From Ophioderma brevispina (taxonomy: Eukaryota; Echinodermata; Ophiuroidea; Amphilepidida; Ophiodermatidae), in NCBI GenBank assembly GCA_023653785.1, contig JAMKCH010002905.1, positions 95,292 through 159,291 on the forward strand: 64,000 bases of DNA, in the 5' to 3' direction. The notes beneath the pieces were generated by a model. The model did not search any database and was not told where the DNA came from. It was given only the letters and a program-made list of their open reading frames with translations. Shown here one piece after another: positions 12,201-27,200 of this stretch. Position 1 is the stretch's first letter. Each line of letters begins with the position of its first letter. Position numbers and translations under genes: made by a program.

Positions 12201-15200
12201 CAGTCAGAATAGTGCAAAAACATAGAGATTATGAATGTTTTACCAAAATAAATATATCGATAATAAAGATGAAATAAAAAGAACAAATAAATAACTGAAA
12301 AACCATGTATAAAATGACATTAATAAATGGTATGTTTTGGGCCAAGTTTTTTGTTTTTTTCTGCAAGTGCCCTGAGGTTGAACAATAGCATACAATTAAA
12401 AAGATCTAGACAACATGAGTAGCACATCATCAAAGGGTGACATAGCACTCAATTAAAATTAGTTCAAAACAATCATGAGGTAGCACCCAATCTAAATTCT
12501 ATCTCTGAATACCTACGATCCTACTTAAAATACAGTTTGTTTTGCCAGATGTTTTTTTATCATCCTTAGACTGGTAAGTCAATTTTGTTATTTTTTCTAT
12601 CTAGTTTTGAATAGAATTTGTGAATAAATTTTGAATAAAATTTCCATCGTTTTGGATGAAATAGAATTCATTTCAATAGAATTGTGCAACAGTCAACAGA
12701 TATTATTAGAGAGACGAAGAAGAAAGAGAGAGAAAGTGTGGAAAAGAAGTGTAGGAGATAGGGGAGCAGAAGGTGAACGAGGGGGAAGGCAATGACTAGC
12801 CGTGAGGGAAGGGAATACGGAAAGGTGCAAAGTAAGAGCGTAAGGGGGCAGAGGATGCGTTAGGACAACTGGTTTTTTCTGTATAAAATCAATAGTAAGC
12901 TGTTTAATATCCGACTAATAACATTGCTTGATACAATACATATACATGTACACATAAACTTAAGCTTCTACTTGTATTACTCTCTGAATGAAGGAATAGT
13001 GAATAATTTTACCAGAGGTTTAAGCTAAAATGTTCATGAAGATCTACTCAGTCTGAAACAATTTTGCTCGTCATTTTCTTGTATTTACACAGGTAAAAAA
13101 TACTTAGCCCATACTTTTAGTACCCAGCTCAGAGATTTGCGAATATCATATTCCAGCATTCAATTAAAATGCATACATAGTTATGGGTTATAATGTAAAT
13201 ATTTAAGATAAACTTTCAGTCATTCCAAATAGACTAGAAACATAGGCCCTGTGATCATGGTGAATTCAGTGGAATTAATTTCATTTGGGAGGAACACGTT
13301 CTTGATGTCATTCTTAGTTCCACCTCAATTTTTGAACATCTTCTTGTTTGTTTTTTCAACTTGATCCCATTCAGTGACAACCATGTCATTCTATTTTGTT
13401 TGTGCATAAGTTTGAACTAGTGCCGTCACACCTAGTCTGTTATTCGTCCTTAAAAATAGTCAATGGTTTGTCAAGGAGTTTAAGTGGTTTTTTCTAACCC
13501 TTGTGTGCTGACATTGATTACATTGGCCCAGTCGAGTAACAATGTCTCGGTATGTTGTAACCAAAGGTGCTTATTGGGTGACTTTTTCCTTAAGTATAAT
13601 GAAAGAAACAGTATCAAACCACTCCCTGCTTTTCTTTGAACTCATTGGGTGTCATTGTACTGCTTCAGTTTCCCGAATACTTAGATCTTTAGAAGAGAAA
13701 AGTATTCTTTCATATATGACACTATTTTTGGCCACACGTTCTTCACATACATCAGACAAAATTCTCTACCTTATCTATGTTGCTAAAAAGTCCTAATCTT
13801 TTCAGGGCCATTTAAGTCCTGTGTGTTCAGGGCCCTACTCTCCTTGCCAACATAGAACGAGAAGCCTTTAACTCCTATACTTGCGAGCATGTCTTCATAT
13901 GCAGCCGGTGTTTTTTTATGTACTTACCGCGTTCACATGATTTGAATGTTCTCGTATTCTCAACTCGCATCGGCTTGCGCAGTTCGTAGAATTAGCAGTG
14001 CTATGAGCACTCCTGATACTCTTAGAAACATATTTCGAATATCCTACTACGACGACTCGATTGTGTATGATCTGAAAAGTATGGAGTTCGAATCCCCCCT
14101 TTCGACTTCTTTTCACTCATCTTAGCTATCCTTCTGTGGTTCGAGCGATACCCTTAGCATTGGGATCAGGATAGCATCCTTATGTATCTCGCTCAATGCA
14201 GGAGTGAGATGAATTTGCACTCATCAAACCACAAACCCTCAGAAGAATTTATATCACCTGAAAGTGAATACGTCGATCGAGTAGGTGATATCCCCCCCCA
14301 CCATCAGCACAAGTTCTGTGAATGATTCGTATCACTCACAATATCTTGCCAAGTGTTGTTCAGGGATTCATTTTTCTTCAGCATTTAAGATAGCGATTTT
14401 GTAATTGCCGGATGTGAAATTACCATTACTTCCTCATCTAGAATACAAGCAGGGAGCGTTTACGAAGAATATATTTTCCCAACTTGGGTCCCGTCCCCGC
14501 TGATCTTGATCCTGACTTTTCCTGCTTTGATTTGGTCTGCCTTGATCAGCGCAGGAAGTGATGTCTGGTAAACCCTTCAAGGCCCCTGCAACACCTGGCG
14601 TATCAGGTACGGTGTACTTTTTGATGGGAATGAAATCTGCTACTGAATTCATTTGCTGTTTTAACGCTGTAAAGTTTTTGAGAGATTTGAATTTTTGAGC
14701 CAATCATTATATGCCTCATGCGGATATGTTTGAATTTTGTCCTTCACAAGCATGGCAAAGTTGAGATTTCGCAAACGCTCTATGTTTGTCTGGATTGTCT
14801 TCATCTGCCTCACGCATGCCATCCTTTGCAATCATTGAGTACTGTGATGGTCTCAACTTTGCCAGTGGTTTTTTTCGGACCATAACATTTTTTTACTTCA
14901 TATCCTTGATTTCAAGGAAGCAGAGCAGCAGTACAATCTTCTTTCAATTGGTTTTTTTCGTCGAAACATTGGCTTTTCTGCTGTAAGTTCCATTTTTGAT
15001 TCTTAAGTTTCGACCCCTTGCCTTGTTTAAATGCTTTTTGGGGGGGGGGGGACCATTTACCAGGAGCCCTTTGTAACTTTTGAACAGCCTTTTTCTTTCT
15101 GTTTTTAGTGTTTTCTTCAGGCCGATGTTGCGCTATAGTCTGATGATGGAGCTTTTGTTTCAGGCTGGCAATTTTGCTGAAGCATTTCATTTGCTTGTAA

Positions 15201-18200
15201 TTCGTCGTAACCGATCTTTAAACTGCCAATTGTTCACAGTACTCAACCAACTTTTCATAGATTTTTCTTTTGCTTACCACCAGAGTGCCCTTTCTTATAC
15301 TTGGAAAGAATCTGTCAATTTTGGACAATATTTGGCCGCCATCTTGTTGTGTATGACAATGTATCTTGTTTTCTTGGCAAATTGTTCTCAAATATTTTTG
15401 TCAGTTTTTTTCTGTTTTTTGGCAAATGTGAAATAGGTGATTTGTTAGCAGCTACGGCCTTGTGAAGAGCACCGATGCGACTGCAACATATATGCTGGGC
15501 TGTTTGACTGACATTTTGATATTTCCCGGAATCAAATCCTTGGAAAACTATGAAAGAAAACATAGAGTATTAAATTTCAGTAAAATTTAATAAAAATTGA
15601 TATACGTTAAGTCCTCACGTATAAAGCAATCAGTTACATGTAAACAGATATACCAATTATGAAACGTCCCAAAACACAGAAAGAAGGTTTGTACTGTGAA
15701 CAAAAAAGCAATAGTTCAAACTAAATGATAGGCCCTATACAGCAGAAACCTCAATGTAATTCCATAACAGACTACGAAGAAAATAAAATACAATCACTTA
15801 CAATTGTAAGTACTATTACACGATATAAGAAATAATGGGAGTTTGCATTACAAGTTATTAAAATAGAAACAAATCTTATAAATGGGTTCAAAAGTCTCTT
15901 AAAACTTCACAAATTTACACTAGTTGGCAAGGAAGGAAGGGTCCCACATTGCTACATTAGCTAACACTACTCTAACATTCTAACAATTTTCCCTCCGGTT
16001 TTACAAATCTAAAACAATACAAAATGTCCACGTCAGTCACTTGTTTTAACCGGACTCCTGAAGCTTCATCTGGAACATATTCCCTTTAAGGGATGGTGTT
16101 TACCAACTTCACAATTACAGTCCTATCGACAACTTCGAAATTCTTATGTATGTTTTTTCAAGATTCGTCTGTATCCAGTTTTTTGTGAATTGGTCTCAAG
16201 CACAATTATTTTTCAAAAGTAAGCCGTCCTCCTTTCAAACTGATTGTTCCAACCTTCTCACAGATGATGAAAACAATCCTTATCACCGTCCACACGAATT
16301 ATAAAGTAAGGAGCATGAGATCGGTGAAATCCAATGTTTTCCTTGATGCTTGTTTTCGTAGCTTATGGATGAATAGTTCACACCTAGTTTCCAAGGGTTC
16401 CAACTCTGGTTGCTTCTTTGCAGAATAATATCCCTTTGTGGTATCCCGTCTATTCCAGTTATCACCCCCACCAATATAATGCACCTCTACTTCCTCGTCG
16501 TTCATTACAATCGATGGTAAACAGGAATGAGTAAAAAGAATGAGTACACAATAACTATGAACTATGAATTTCAATATTGACAGTATTAAACAAACATGAA
16601 ATCAAGGTAAAGGGGGGGGGGGGGGGGGGGGGGGGGTGAAATAAACTATGAAATTGGAAATCTACTTTTCTTCAATCAATACTTAGACCATAATATATTT
16701 TTTCATTAAAAAACATGCTCCATCATTTTAGAATCTAGGCTGGCAGCGCTTGCACTACTATTACTATACCATAGCAGAAAACAAGAAACAATACCAAGGA
16801 TAGGCCTATTATATTTATTAGAACAGATTATGATTCATCACCAAACATACCGTTTACCCCTCTATGTAGCAGATTGACTGATCTAAATACGTGAAGTCTC
16901 ACATATGTGCCATAGCAGGGCTGAGATCAAAAGTTCTACATTTTATCATGTTATTTGGAGCTTACATGAAAGATTATATATTTTCATAACAACTTAAACG
17001 TCCAAGATTTAATAAATCCTGATAAAATTTATCATTTTCTTATCTAAGTGAAGGCTGCAGTGAGCAATTTATTAAGTTAAAAGTGTCTTACTCTTCTAGT
17101 TTAAGCTAGCGTATACATGTGGCACACAAAAAGACATAGATTGCCCCAGGCTATATAAGTTTTGTAATTTCTTTTCACCATCAAAACTTTTATATAATGG
17201 AAACTTACCTCAACTTCAAATATCTCGTTTGGTCTCCACTTGACAGTTGTTCCAGTTGAAGGAAGCTTTGGATAGTTTAGTTCATCATAAAATCCACTTT
17301 TTTGTTGATCTAATTTCCTTGGGCGAAGAGAATACCCACCAGGGCTGGCCATGGGTACTCCACCCGTTTCCTCTGGTACTGCACAAGCTACTGCTTAGCC
17401 TGCTCGTTTTGTTGGCTGATTGTGGAGGTTCAGTGAACTTCCACTGAACTTCCCGCGAAGTACAAATGAGACTCTGGCTGTGGAAAACTATTTCTCTTTA
17501 TACATGTTTGATGTCAAAAATTAGATCGTAAAAGCGCGATTCATGTTACCCTTATCAAATTGCCTCTGCACATATAGTTGGACGGAAATTGCTAGCAAAT
17601 GTAGGTTGAAGCTGCACAGTAGACATTTTCATGTCATAGTAAGATCAAAAGTCTAATACAATTCGTAAGGTCATTTGACATCAAAACTTAAATCGCACCA
17701 AGTTTGGGGTTACCGTTTTGATTCAAATTGTGCGAACAGAATACCTGAACTCTATTTGCTACCACACTTGGGGCATAGAAGCACTATAGACGCCTTCATG
17801 TCAGGGTAGGATTAAGGGTCATACACAAAGGGGTCAAAGGTATTTGAGGTCGAAGGTTAGATCGCTCAAGCATGACCTATAGTTCGAGAACCGCCGTGTT
17901 CTGTGGGCCAATATTTTTTATCCACTGAAAGGTTAGATGTTCCTTAACATACCGTCCTTACAAATATGGGAGTAGGAAAGGAAATTGAGGTGACATTTCA
18001 ATTCATTTTCCAAGAAAATGTTCATGTTTTTTTTGGTAAGCGGGATCAGCCGGTATCTGATTTGAAAAATATATTATGCATTCTACACTTTGGTTTTTCC
18101 CCCAAGCCCCCGATGGGGACAACAAAATTTGCTATACATTGGTTTTTGTTTATGTCCCATAGTCTGATTAGTTCATTGTAGGAAGTGATAAAATTAGGTG

Positions 18201-21200
18201 TGAGTTTGTGTGTGAAAGTGTGCGGGAAGGTGTGATGTTTTGGATGTGTGTGGTGTGTGTGGTGTTGTGTATGTTTTGTTACATTTAGGTGACATGTCGT
18301 TGTGTCAATTCTTACCTTCAGAAGGATTGGTATTATTGGAATAAGCTGGCAATAGCAATCAAGAATGACCCGTATCGCCCATCATTCAAGTAATACCAGA
18401 AATCGGGAGTTTTGTTCGCCAAAGATTCATCTGTAAGTTAACGCAATCATCTGTAGTTCGTTAATTCTGACAAAATAGGAATTAACCCCATCCCCTTGCT
18501 TTCTTTTCTCTAGTTTCCCTTTTCCTAATCCTCGATACATATAGAACGTGTAATACCAAAAGTTTATTGTCACACCATTTTAATATTAAAGAGTTTATGT
18601 AAATTTATTTAAAATTATTGAACAAAAATAACCTAGTATTAACAACTATTATTTGAGGGTATTTACCATTGGTTTTTGCCTTCCTGTTGCTAACATTTCT
18701 CGTGCGATAACATTTACTACCAGTGTAAAAGCGCGCCCAGAAAAGTACCGTCCCGTTCACTTATTATCCGAACATGAAACTGTTTGTAGTTCAGGAAAAT
18801 GTAACTCTAATTCCCTGTTAATTACCTTGGCGACTAAATATTAATAACGTAAGTATAAGGTGGGAATAAAAACATGTTCATAAATGACTCAAGAATGCAC
18901 CAAGGCCTCAGATATACATGCCTTCATTATAAATGCATACACATTTAACGGTATAAATCCATATGTTGAGAATAAAATATGTTTTATAAAATGAGAAACA
19001 CCTCCGCAGAATTATCTCAGGATGACCTTCAACAATAACAACTTTGAGGCAATTTTATATAGCGCCAATGTCCAGAGAACGATCATGGCGTATACACACA
19101 AGATAAATGCGTTAGAAAAATAAAATATACAAAAAGCATGCAAAGTACTGAGGACATAATAGATGTTTTAGGACCCTAATTGAAAATTGAGTTGGTTGAC
19201 TCACGAACATGACAAGGGATATTTATTCTAGAGGGAAGGCCCTTGACAGCAAAGGAGCCGCCTGTTAGTTGATGGTCTGAGTTGGTCTGTAGATGAACGC
19301 GAAAATGGTCCTTGTTATGGCATGTCTTTGATCTTTATGCTGTAGGATCTATTGTGGAACCTGACTGTTTATAGCTGTTAAACAGTGGGAGCAAATGTAG
19401 AGTCAATTAAAGGAGCCGGGCTCTCAAGTTTTGAAGCGGAATAAGATGAATTTAGCAGTCTTTTTGTTCGTATTGATGAAAGCGGTTTAGTTCAGTGAGG
19501 CAGTGTTTATAATGCGGTTCCATTGCCGCAATCAGTCGGGTCAAAATGAGTGCACGAATGAACTGATGCCTAACATCGTGATCAAGGAACTCAGTCTCCT
19601 GGTATTGTAAAGTTGGTAAGGCCCCAGTGCAAATCTTCTTGGTTATGCTCCTCGAACTCTTCTGTACTATTTCTGTACTTACGCTCTACCCCTCCTGTGC
19701 TATCTCTTTCCGCCGATATTTGATCATTATACACAGTAAAAGATGTCTGATGGTGCGAGTCTTTGTGTGCGCAGAGTAGCACAATGGCGTTCTAGACCAA
19801 GCGAACCTTAGTTTCACAAACAGGCTGTTGACACATCAATTGTAACAATATGGGGGGGGGAAAAGTTCTTTTGATCAGAATCAAATTGGTCAAGAGTACA
19901 GAAATTTTGATAAAAACGAGAACAATGCGATATCCGAGACGACGTCTTCACACACAACCTCGAGTCGATGATGTTGTCTATTAATCTTGCAATAATAAGG
20001 TCAAGCGTGTGAAGAGAACGGCCTGTCGGTCATATACAAACTTGTACAATCCACATGTCTCAATTGTAGAAAGTAGGCCTTTAGAATCCCACTTTGAACG
20101 TGCGTGTTGAAATCTCATCCAACACCTGTCTTCAGGGGAAGGAGGCACTCACTCAGAAACTCGTCAAACTCGTTAAGGAAAGCTGAAGTCCGTAGCTTAT
20201 TTACTTTGGATGGTAGGGGACGGTATGAAAAACCGAATACCTTCTCCAATGGTCTATCAAGATATACAGCCCAGAGTCAAAAAACCCGACATTCAGAAAA
20301 AAAAATATTTACAGGTTGAACTGTTTTAACACGTTATTTTTGCTTGAATGTTTTCTTTAGTGTTACAGGATTACCAGGCTATCAGCAAGTTTTATTTGAT
20401 GTCTTTTGGACTTAGGTTCAGAAACTATGTCCATTTTGCGGAAAGACCCAAAATTCTGTTTGTCCATTTTTAGTAATACAATGCAAAGAGATATACACCG
20501 GTGTCTACCATACATCTATTATAGCAAAGACAATTCACACATGCAATTACAGTTGGTTATGATATCTTCTTTACAAAAACATATCCGTTTGAATACAACG
20601 GTCTACTGAGGAACATATTGTAAGTAAATATCTCAACACTGAATTCCATTGTTCGAGCATAAAGAGATCCAATGTTCTTAGGATAATGATTTATATGAAC
20701 AAATGCAGTGACTCAGTGTCCATATTTGCGAGGACGAACTAAAGCTGAGTTTTCTGTAAGTAATTTAGAATTAAAACTTATAATTAAATTGCGCTTGTTT
20801 CTCAATCTGAATAAAAAAAATGTTGATACAAAGTAAACTGTGGCTCATACACAGCCATCCTGACTTTCTTATCTGGGACATTGAACATTTTTTTCACTCA
20901 GCCTTTCTTTTGTAATGTATGGGATATTAATTTTATAATCCTGCAAGTATTCTCCCCCTTCTATTATTTCACCGATAAATTGGTGTTGTTGTAAATTATT
21001 TTACCAAAAGCACTGCTAAAAACATGCATGACTACATGTAAACGATGCATCTTTGTATGGTTCAAAATGCCAAACAGGATTTTAAGTCTGTCAGCAAAAT
21101 AGGCATAACTTTTTATCCAAGTCCAAAATGGCCACACAAAAAAAACGTTTTCGAAAGTCGTTGTTTATTCGCTTTTAGCAAAATTGGAGCAGAATGATTC

Positions 21201-24200
21201 GTTAAACTATTTTAATTATTTTTTATCCTGAATGTAGGGGTTTGTATTGACTAACATGTATATTCAAATGTTGTAACAGACGCTTTGAAATGGCTTGATT
21301 AAGATGATAGAAGAACGTACATACTCTCTGATTTCGGATGTGCATCTGCCCAACCGTCGCTTTCATTCAACCAAGTATATGTTAGAAAAACTATATCAAC
21401 GTCGTTGGCATTGCGAATAATACAGTCCACAAGGAAGGTGGTTTGTATTTGTAATGGAGTGTGCGTTCCAGAGGCTGATATTCATGAAGGCAGTGCCTTT
21501 ATGGCTATAAACAATCCCAGCGGGAATCCGTAAGTTTTGGTATTTCTTTCCTCCTCACTTACCAAGATGACCCCATCTTTTCCGCGGAGGCAGATCGGTG
21601 ATGGGTCACACATGGTATGGAAAGCAAGTTCACCGAATATGGTACACATTAAACAAGGGAACATAGTGTACTTGTATGAAGCCATGAAGATATATTGCTG
21701 AATACTTAATACACTGTAAACCTGCAGTCACAGAAAATACAGCAGGATCAATAGGTTGATCCACTTGATCAGAAATCATCTTGTGTTCACACTTGTTCAA
21801 CCCAGGAAGAAAGTAACGGTGAAATAAAGAGTTCCTGTGTAAGTGCATTAGCAAAATCGAATTAGGTTTTGATAATCCGTTAAATATATTGCGTTTCCAT
21901 CAAAATTTAGTCATTTTTGTGATCATCTCCTTTCTAAATTTGCGTACTTTTATATGCCACACAACAGTATTGAAGACGTGATGACACCAAATATTTCCAT
22001 CCATTCTAATATATAACGATCTCTTAGGGTTGGCTTCAAAACTACGCCAGCTAACCGCGGCGCGGTCCATGATGGTTGAACCATTCAAATAGATAAATAA
22101 AAGGCTACCGACGGCCATTTCGATTCAATTGAACTCTTTGGTCGACGCTTAAATGTACGTAAACCTTACAGCATGGAAAATTCACCGTCGCAATGATTGC
22201 AGATTTGTCAATATGGCGACCAAAATGGCGGGGTCTCAGGTATGTCTTAGTTGCTATGACGAGTATGACATTTTTAACACAGTAGTAATGTACAGTTCTA
22301 ATATTTTTATCAATATGGAACTTTGCCCTCGGTAGGTGCAAAACAACGCCCGCCAACTCGTTCTTTTTTATTGGTTATTAGCCAAATTAAGCGTGTTCGT
22401 GCCCATTCTAAATAAGTTACCGGGAACAGCCCAGAGGTCTTGGACGGAACCGTGTTTTCATTGTTCAGAACATACAATAGAATCCAGTTCCAACCGGAAA
22501 GAACCGAGCTGATCCGACGAGTTTTGAAGCTACCTTGTAATGAAAAATATAGGTACCTTTTCAAAGGTTAGCTTCTCGGGACTACAACCAATCTCCTGGG
22601 AACCCTCCACCTATGTCCAACACATTCATTTTAAAGCCCAAAGTCAGTAGCCTCGTTGAACAATAAACGCGCATCTCGGATTGGTTTGCCAAGGCCTTCA
22701 GGATCCTGGACAACCAACTTCCAACGTGAAAACTGCGAACATAAATGGTGTGATTACCATGAGTGAGGTATTATTATTGCAATCTCATTCAATCCTTAAT
22801 TCTATATTCCCCAGATTAGAAATTGACGGAACGGAAAAATAAGCTGTTATTTATATTAAATAGTAGTTTGCATGGAGTTGATCTCAATTACTATTTGAGT
22901 CTTGATATTTAACAATGTACAATTAAAACCATCATAAGTTACACCATTTTTAACTCAAACGGGTTTGTACAACAGTTCTGTTGGTAATTGTTCTATAGTA
23001 AACTATAATACCTGTAAATGGTAATGAAACTCAAAAATTGTTATTTGTCAAAAAAGGGCTATTTTGTAATTTAGAATCGTGGAGTCTCTTCAACGCCAGC
23101 GCTTAGAAACAAAAATTTCTGTTGTTCATTACAAAAATAGCGCCATATCATCGAAAATGACAAGCGTTGAACGACCAACAGACACAGTGGCGCTATTTTG
23201 CACTGAAGGGAAGTTTCCAGGGCCTTTCATTAGAATCGGGTATCCCCGGTTCTAATTCTTTCTAATGATAAAATTCCTACTTTGGTGACAAATAAAGAAT
23301 GAGATGTTGAGCTTCACCACTATACTTTACTAACCAATTACCAACCTCTGAGATACAAAATAACATTTTTAATTGTGGCTCTCTTCAAAAAATATGTAAT
23401 ATAGGTGTTCCCGATCGATTTCGCACAAGTTCATACAAATTCAACAATGTTTAGGTAAAATCGTCCCAAAAATCGAAAAAACAACACTGTGACATTTGCC
23501 AACTCGATTTCGTTTTTGGTCAAAACAACTTCAACCTGGGTCGCTCGAACTCGTCAATGGTAGCAACGGTTCGCCCCCGTCTTTAAATTCAAAACAAAAT
23601 TCGTCGGGTTCATACATTCGTTGTACATGGCGAACCGATTTCGTCATTGGTCATCCGACACATTAAAAATATCATATGAATTCGTCGTATAGCCTGCATT
23701 GGGGGGTTATCATGAATGTGTTTAAGGACTAACATTTGAAAAGGCCTTATAACAGGACAGTGACGTTATGACGGCAATTTTGTTATGATGTATCGCTCAG
23801 GGAGAAGGGTTGCACTATAATACATGGATTTTAAATTAAATTCGAAAGTTTGTGGTTGGATAGGGACAAATCAATCCAGATTTAAATTTGGATATACTAA
23901 TTATGTTTTGAAATGTAGCCATGTCAAAATGATGAAAAACAACTTTTACTGTTCACAACTATATTTAAAAAATATTTTTAATAGGAGGTCACCGGGTTTC
24001 GCGATCAACCTGGCTTGAAATGACCCAGCATCAACAATCGAACTCCACCAAGTTAGTCCATAAACCAACGTTTACCCCATTTTACCATGTTTAATCTGGA
24101 AGCAGTCAATATTTTAGCTGAAACACAAACAGAAAGTTGAAAAGTAAGACAAGAAAATTCACCCGAAACACCTGGACTAATTGGAAAAGACCAAGTGTGA

Positions 24201-27200
24201 AACCGGTGACCATAGACGTAATCCAACTACCATTATATCGCAGTTGAAGTCGGACTAAATTCATAACACGGGGACGTATTGAAGACCATAGATTGAAGTC
24301 TGTTTGACATCGACTACTATTTGGAATGTCCAAAGACGAAAACGAGGTGGTAAAATGTACAGTTTCGATTTTTTGGGACGAATTTGAACTAAACAATTGT
24401 TAAATTCGGATGAACATTGTGTGAAATCGAACGGGAAAACCTATATTATTGGTGTAACATCCGCATAATATCCGCTCACTTCCCTTTAGATCATTCAGTC
24501 GAAGCAGTAACATGTTTCAGTCACAGCATATCAATAACCGCTTACCTTACACCAACTACATTAAGGTCCATTTTCTTGGCCACTTTCAGGAGATAGGACG
24601 CTTCATCGGGATCACAACCATATTTGAGGCTTAGCTGCGCCATGCTTGTACTATCGTCAGTACTAATTCGTAGAGTCAAGCTGTCAGAAATATAACAAGT
24701 ATAACCATAATTCTGTATTGTCATACCCTAAACCCTAAGTCACCTTTCCACTTTTCCGGTTGTCCATTTTGTGTAATACACGCAGCCTGCGCAGAACAAC
24801 GAAATAAATCAAAATAGGGCGCCATGGGAGGTCAATAGGTTAACTTGGTCAGACCGGTCCTCAGAACATCCCAAACGCCCAAAGAATACAAACGAATCAC
24901 CTGTAGAAATAACTGAAATGTTTAGGTAAACCAGGTGCATGTATTGTATTCTTCGCATTCTTAGATGATCTGGAGGGGGAACAAAAAGTCCATTCAACAT
25001 AATTTAGCTTCCGTGAAAGAGCTGATTTTGATTGGCCGATGACCCATACGCATCTTCGTTCAGTTCACATTATTTACCGTTACACATCCAATATAAATCA
25101 GTAACAACCATTAAAGTAGACTCCAACTGCAACGGTTTTGGAATGAGACAATATTTACATAACACTAGTGCATATCCCGTGTGTGACCTTTGACCTATGC
25201 GTGACCTATGTGTGACCTTTGACCTCAGATTTGTTAGGTGCTCAGGTCAGCGGTCCTTTTGACCAAATTTGGTGATCGTACGGCATTTCTACGCAAATTG
25301 ACCTCTAGATGACCTTTGACCTTTTGGGTCACTCTAAAACCATGCTAACAAAGGTCAGCCTGTCCTACCCTACCTTTATGCAAAATATCAGCCCCATATG
25401 TCAAAGCATAACGAAACGCATAGCCGGACAGATCTCATTTTAGTAGTATAGATTGGTTGTGGTTGATAACAGAAAATATCGCACGAGCCTACAATCCTCG
25501 CAAAAGACTTGGAACACTTTAGAGACCTAGGGATAAACGTGTCCCCCAATCCCCCATGGAATGTTGAGAAACGACAAAACATGCCATCGGATGTTTCAAG
25601 GTGTCAAAACAATGAAACGATGGAGAGAGGGAGGGAAAAGTAATGCTATAGCTTTCTCAGAACATTCATCACTAAACTATTCACGAACAAAAGTTCTTCA
25701 TAACAATACAAATGAAGAGCGCGCTCATTATTCTCATTACTGAATGGTGACGTTATTTTGTGATACACTTGGGGACGATTTCGAAAATTCGGCACATGTG
25801 TGTTCAGACGTTCGAGAGACTTCTTAGACCTCAGGTGGTCAAAATTATATGCGCACTGATAATAAGAGTAATGCGCATGAGTCCAATCCAGAAATGGGGT
25901 TGAAAAAAGTACTCCTAAATCCCTGGGTACACGGGGGCTTTGGGCTAAAGCCCCCATCAAAATTCTCAAGAAAAAGAGGAAGAAGAAAGAGGAAGAGGAA
26001 AACGAAGAAGAAAAAGAAGATGATTTTATGGTACATTATTTGATTTTTTTCATGCAAATACGGATCAACAAGTGTCGGAAGAAGTACACAAGGGAAGGCG
26101 TTTTCAGGTCTTGAAAAACCCTAAAACCTCAGGCGGTCGCTCCGCTCGATAGCCGCTTCCTCTCATGGTTCGACATCTTTAGGTCCAGCCCCCCCCCCAC
26201 CAATAAATTTCCTGGGCACGGACTATGTAAATACTCGTAGATTATGCGCGATTAATGTTCGCCTCATGGTTCGAACATTTTAGTCCAGCCCCCCGCAATA
26301 ACATTTCCTGGGCACGCCTATGTAAATAATCGTATTTGAGGCTCGAAGTAATGTTCGCTCTTCATGGTCCGAACTCTTAGTCCAGCCCCGCTCAATAACA
26401 TTTCCTGGAAGACCCTATGTAAATAATCGTATATTATAATGTGACTAGTGAGAGTGAGATGTACTATTTGTGTCGGTGTCACTTGGTAATGTTGAACACA
26501 CTGTCTTCATCTAGTGCAAGGTAACATGACGTTTACTACGCTGACATGGAACTATGCCCTTGCTATTTTTCGGCAGTGGAACCAAGTGAATTGGGAAATG
26601 CAATGGGAGTATTGATTGCTGTCATAATTATATGCGCGGAATGTGTTTGATACGAGTGTGCAGTTGCGGTGCGGCAAGATGGTTTTGCATGACACGTACA
26701 CTGTACACACAAAGGATTTATGCATTCGGCGGTGTGGATACTGCAACGCGGTTCAATTAAACTTAGGTCAGCCAGCCGTGGCTTGAACGAGCGCTATAGA
26801 TAGCCGAGGGTCTTATGGTTATTTGCATAGGCCGTCGGTAACTAGCGTCGGTGGGACGATTACGCATAAATTACACATTATAAACGTCTAGCCCTTTTCT
26901 ATTGCATTGATTATCCATTGTATGTCTTTTGTAAAAGTTCGTGCCGACCTTTATTTTTGATAAAGTGGTCAGTAGCTTGACACATATCAAAAAACCTTTT
27001 TTGTTGTTTTTGATAATGTGATCAGTAGCTGACCACATTATCAAAAAATAAAGGTCTGGGCATCGAACTTTAGAAACGAAAGAAATACAAACATAAGGCT
27101 AGAAACACTAGAGGAAAGGTGTAGAAATACCGTCTGCTATTGTTTAGGGGGTAGGGATTATTTCAATTATTATCGCATATGGGACACCTGCAATGATCAT

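Noticed and set aside
13916..14116. Possible tRNA or SINE head (ggagttcgaatcc)
   Set aside because: B-box-like word only; no A box at proper distance and no cloverleaf stems.
19591..19782. Acidic 63-codon minus-strand frame ending NFTIPGD
   Set aside because: Composition slightly protein-like, but no motif, no splice sites and no link to gene A.
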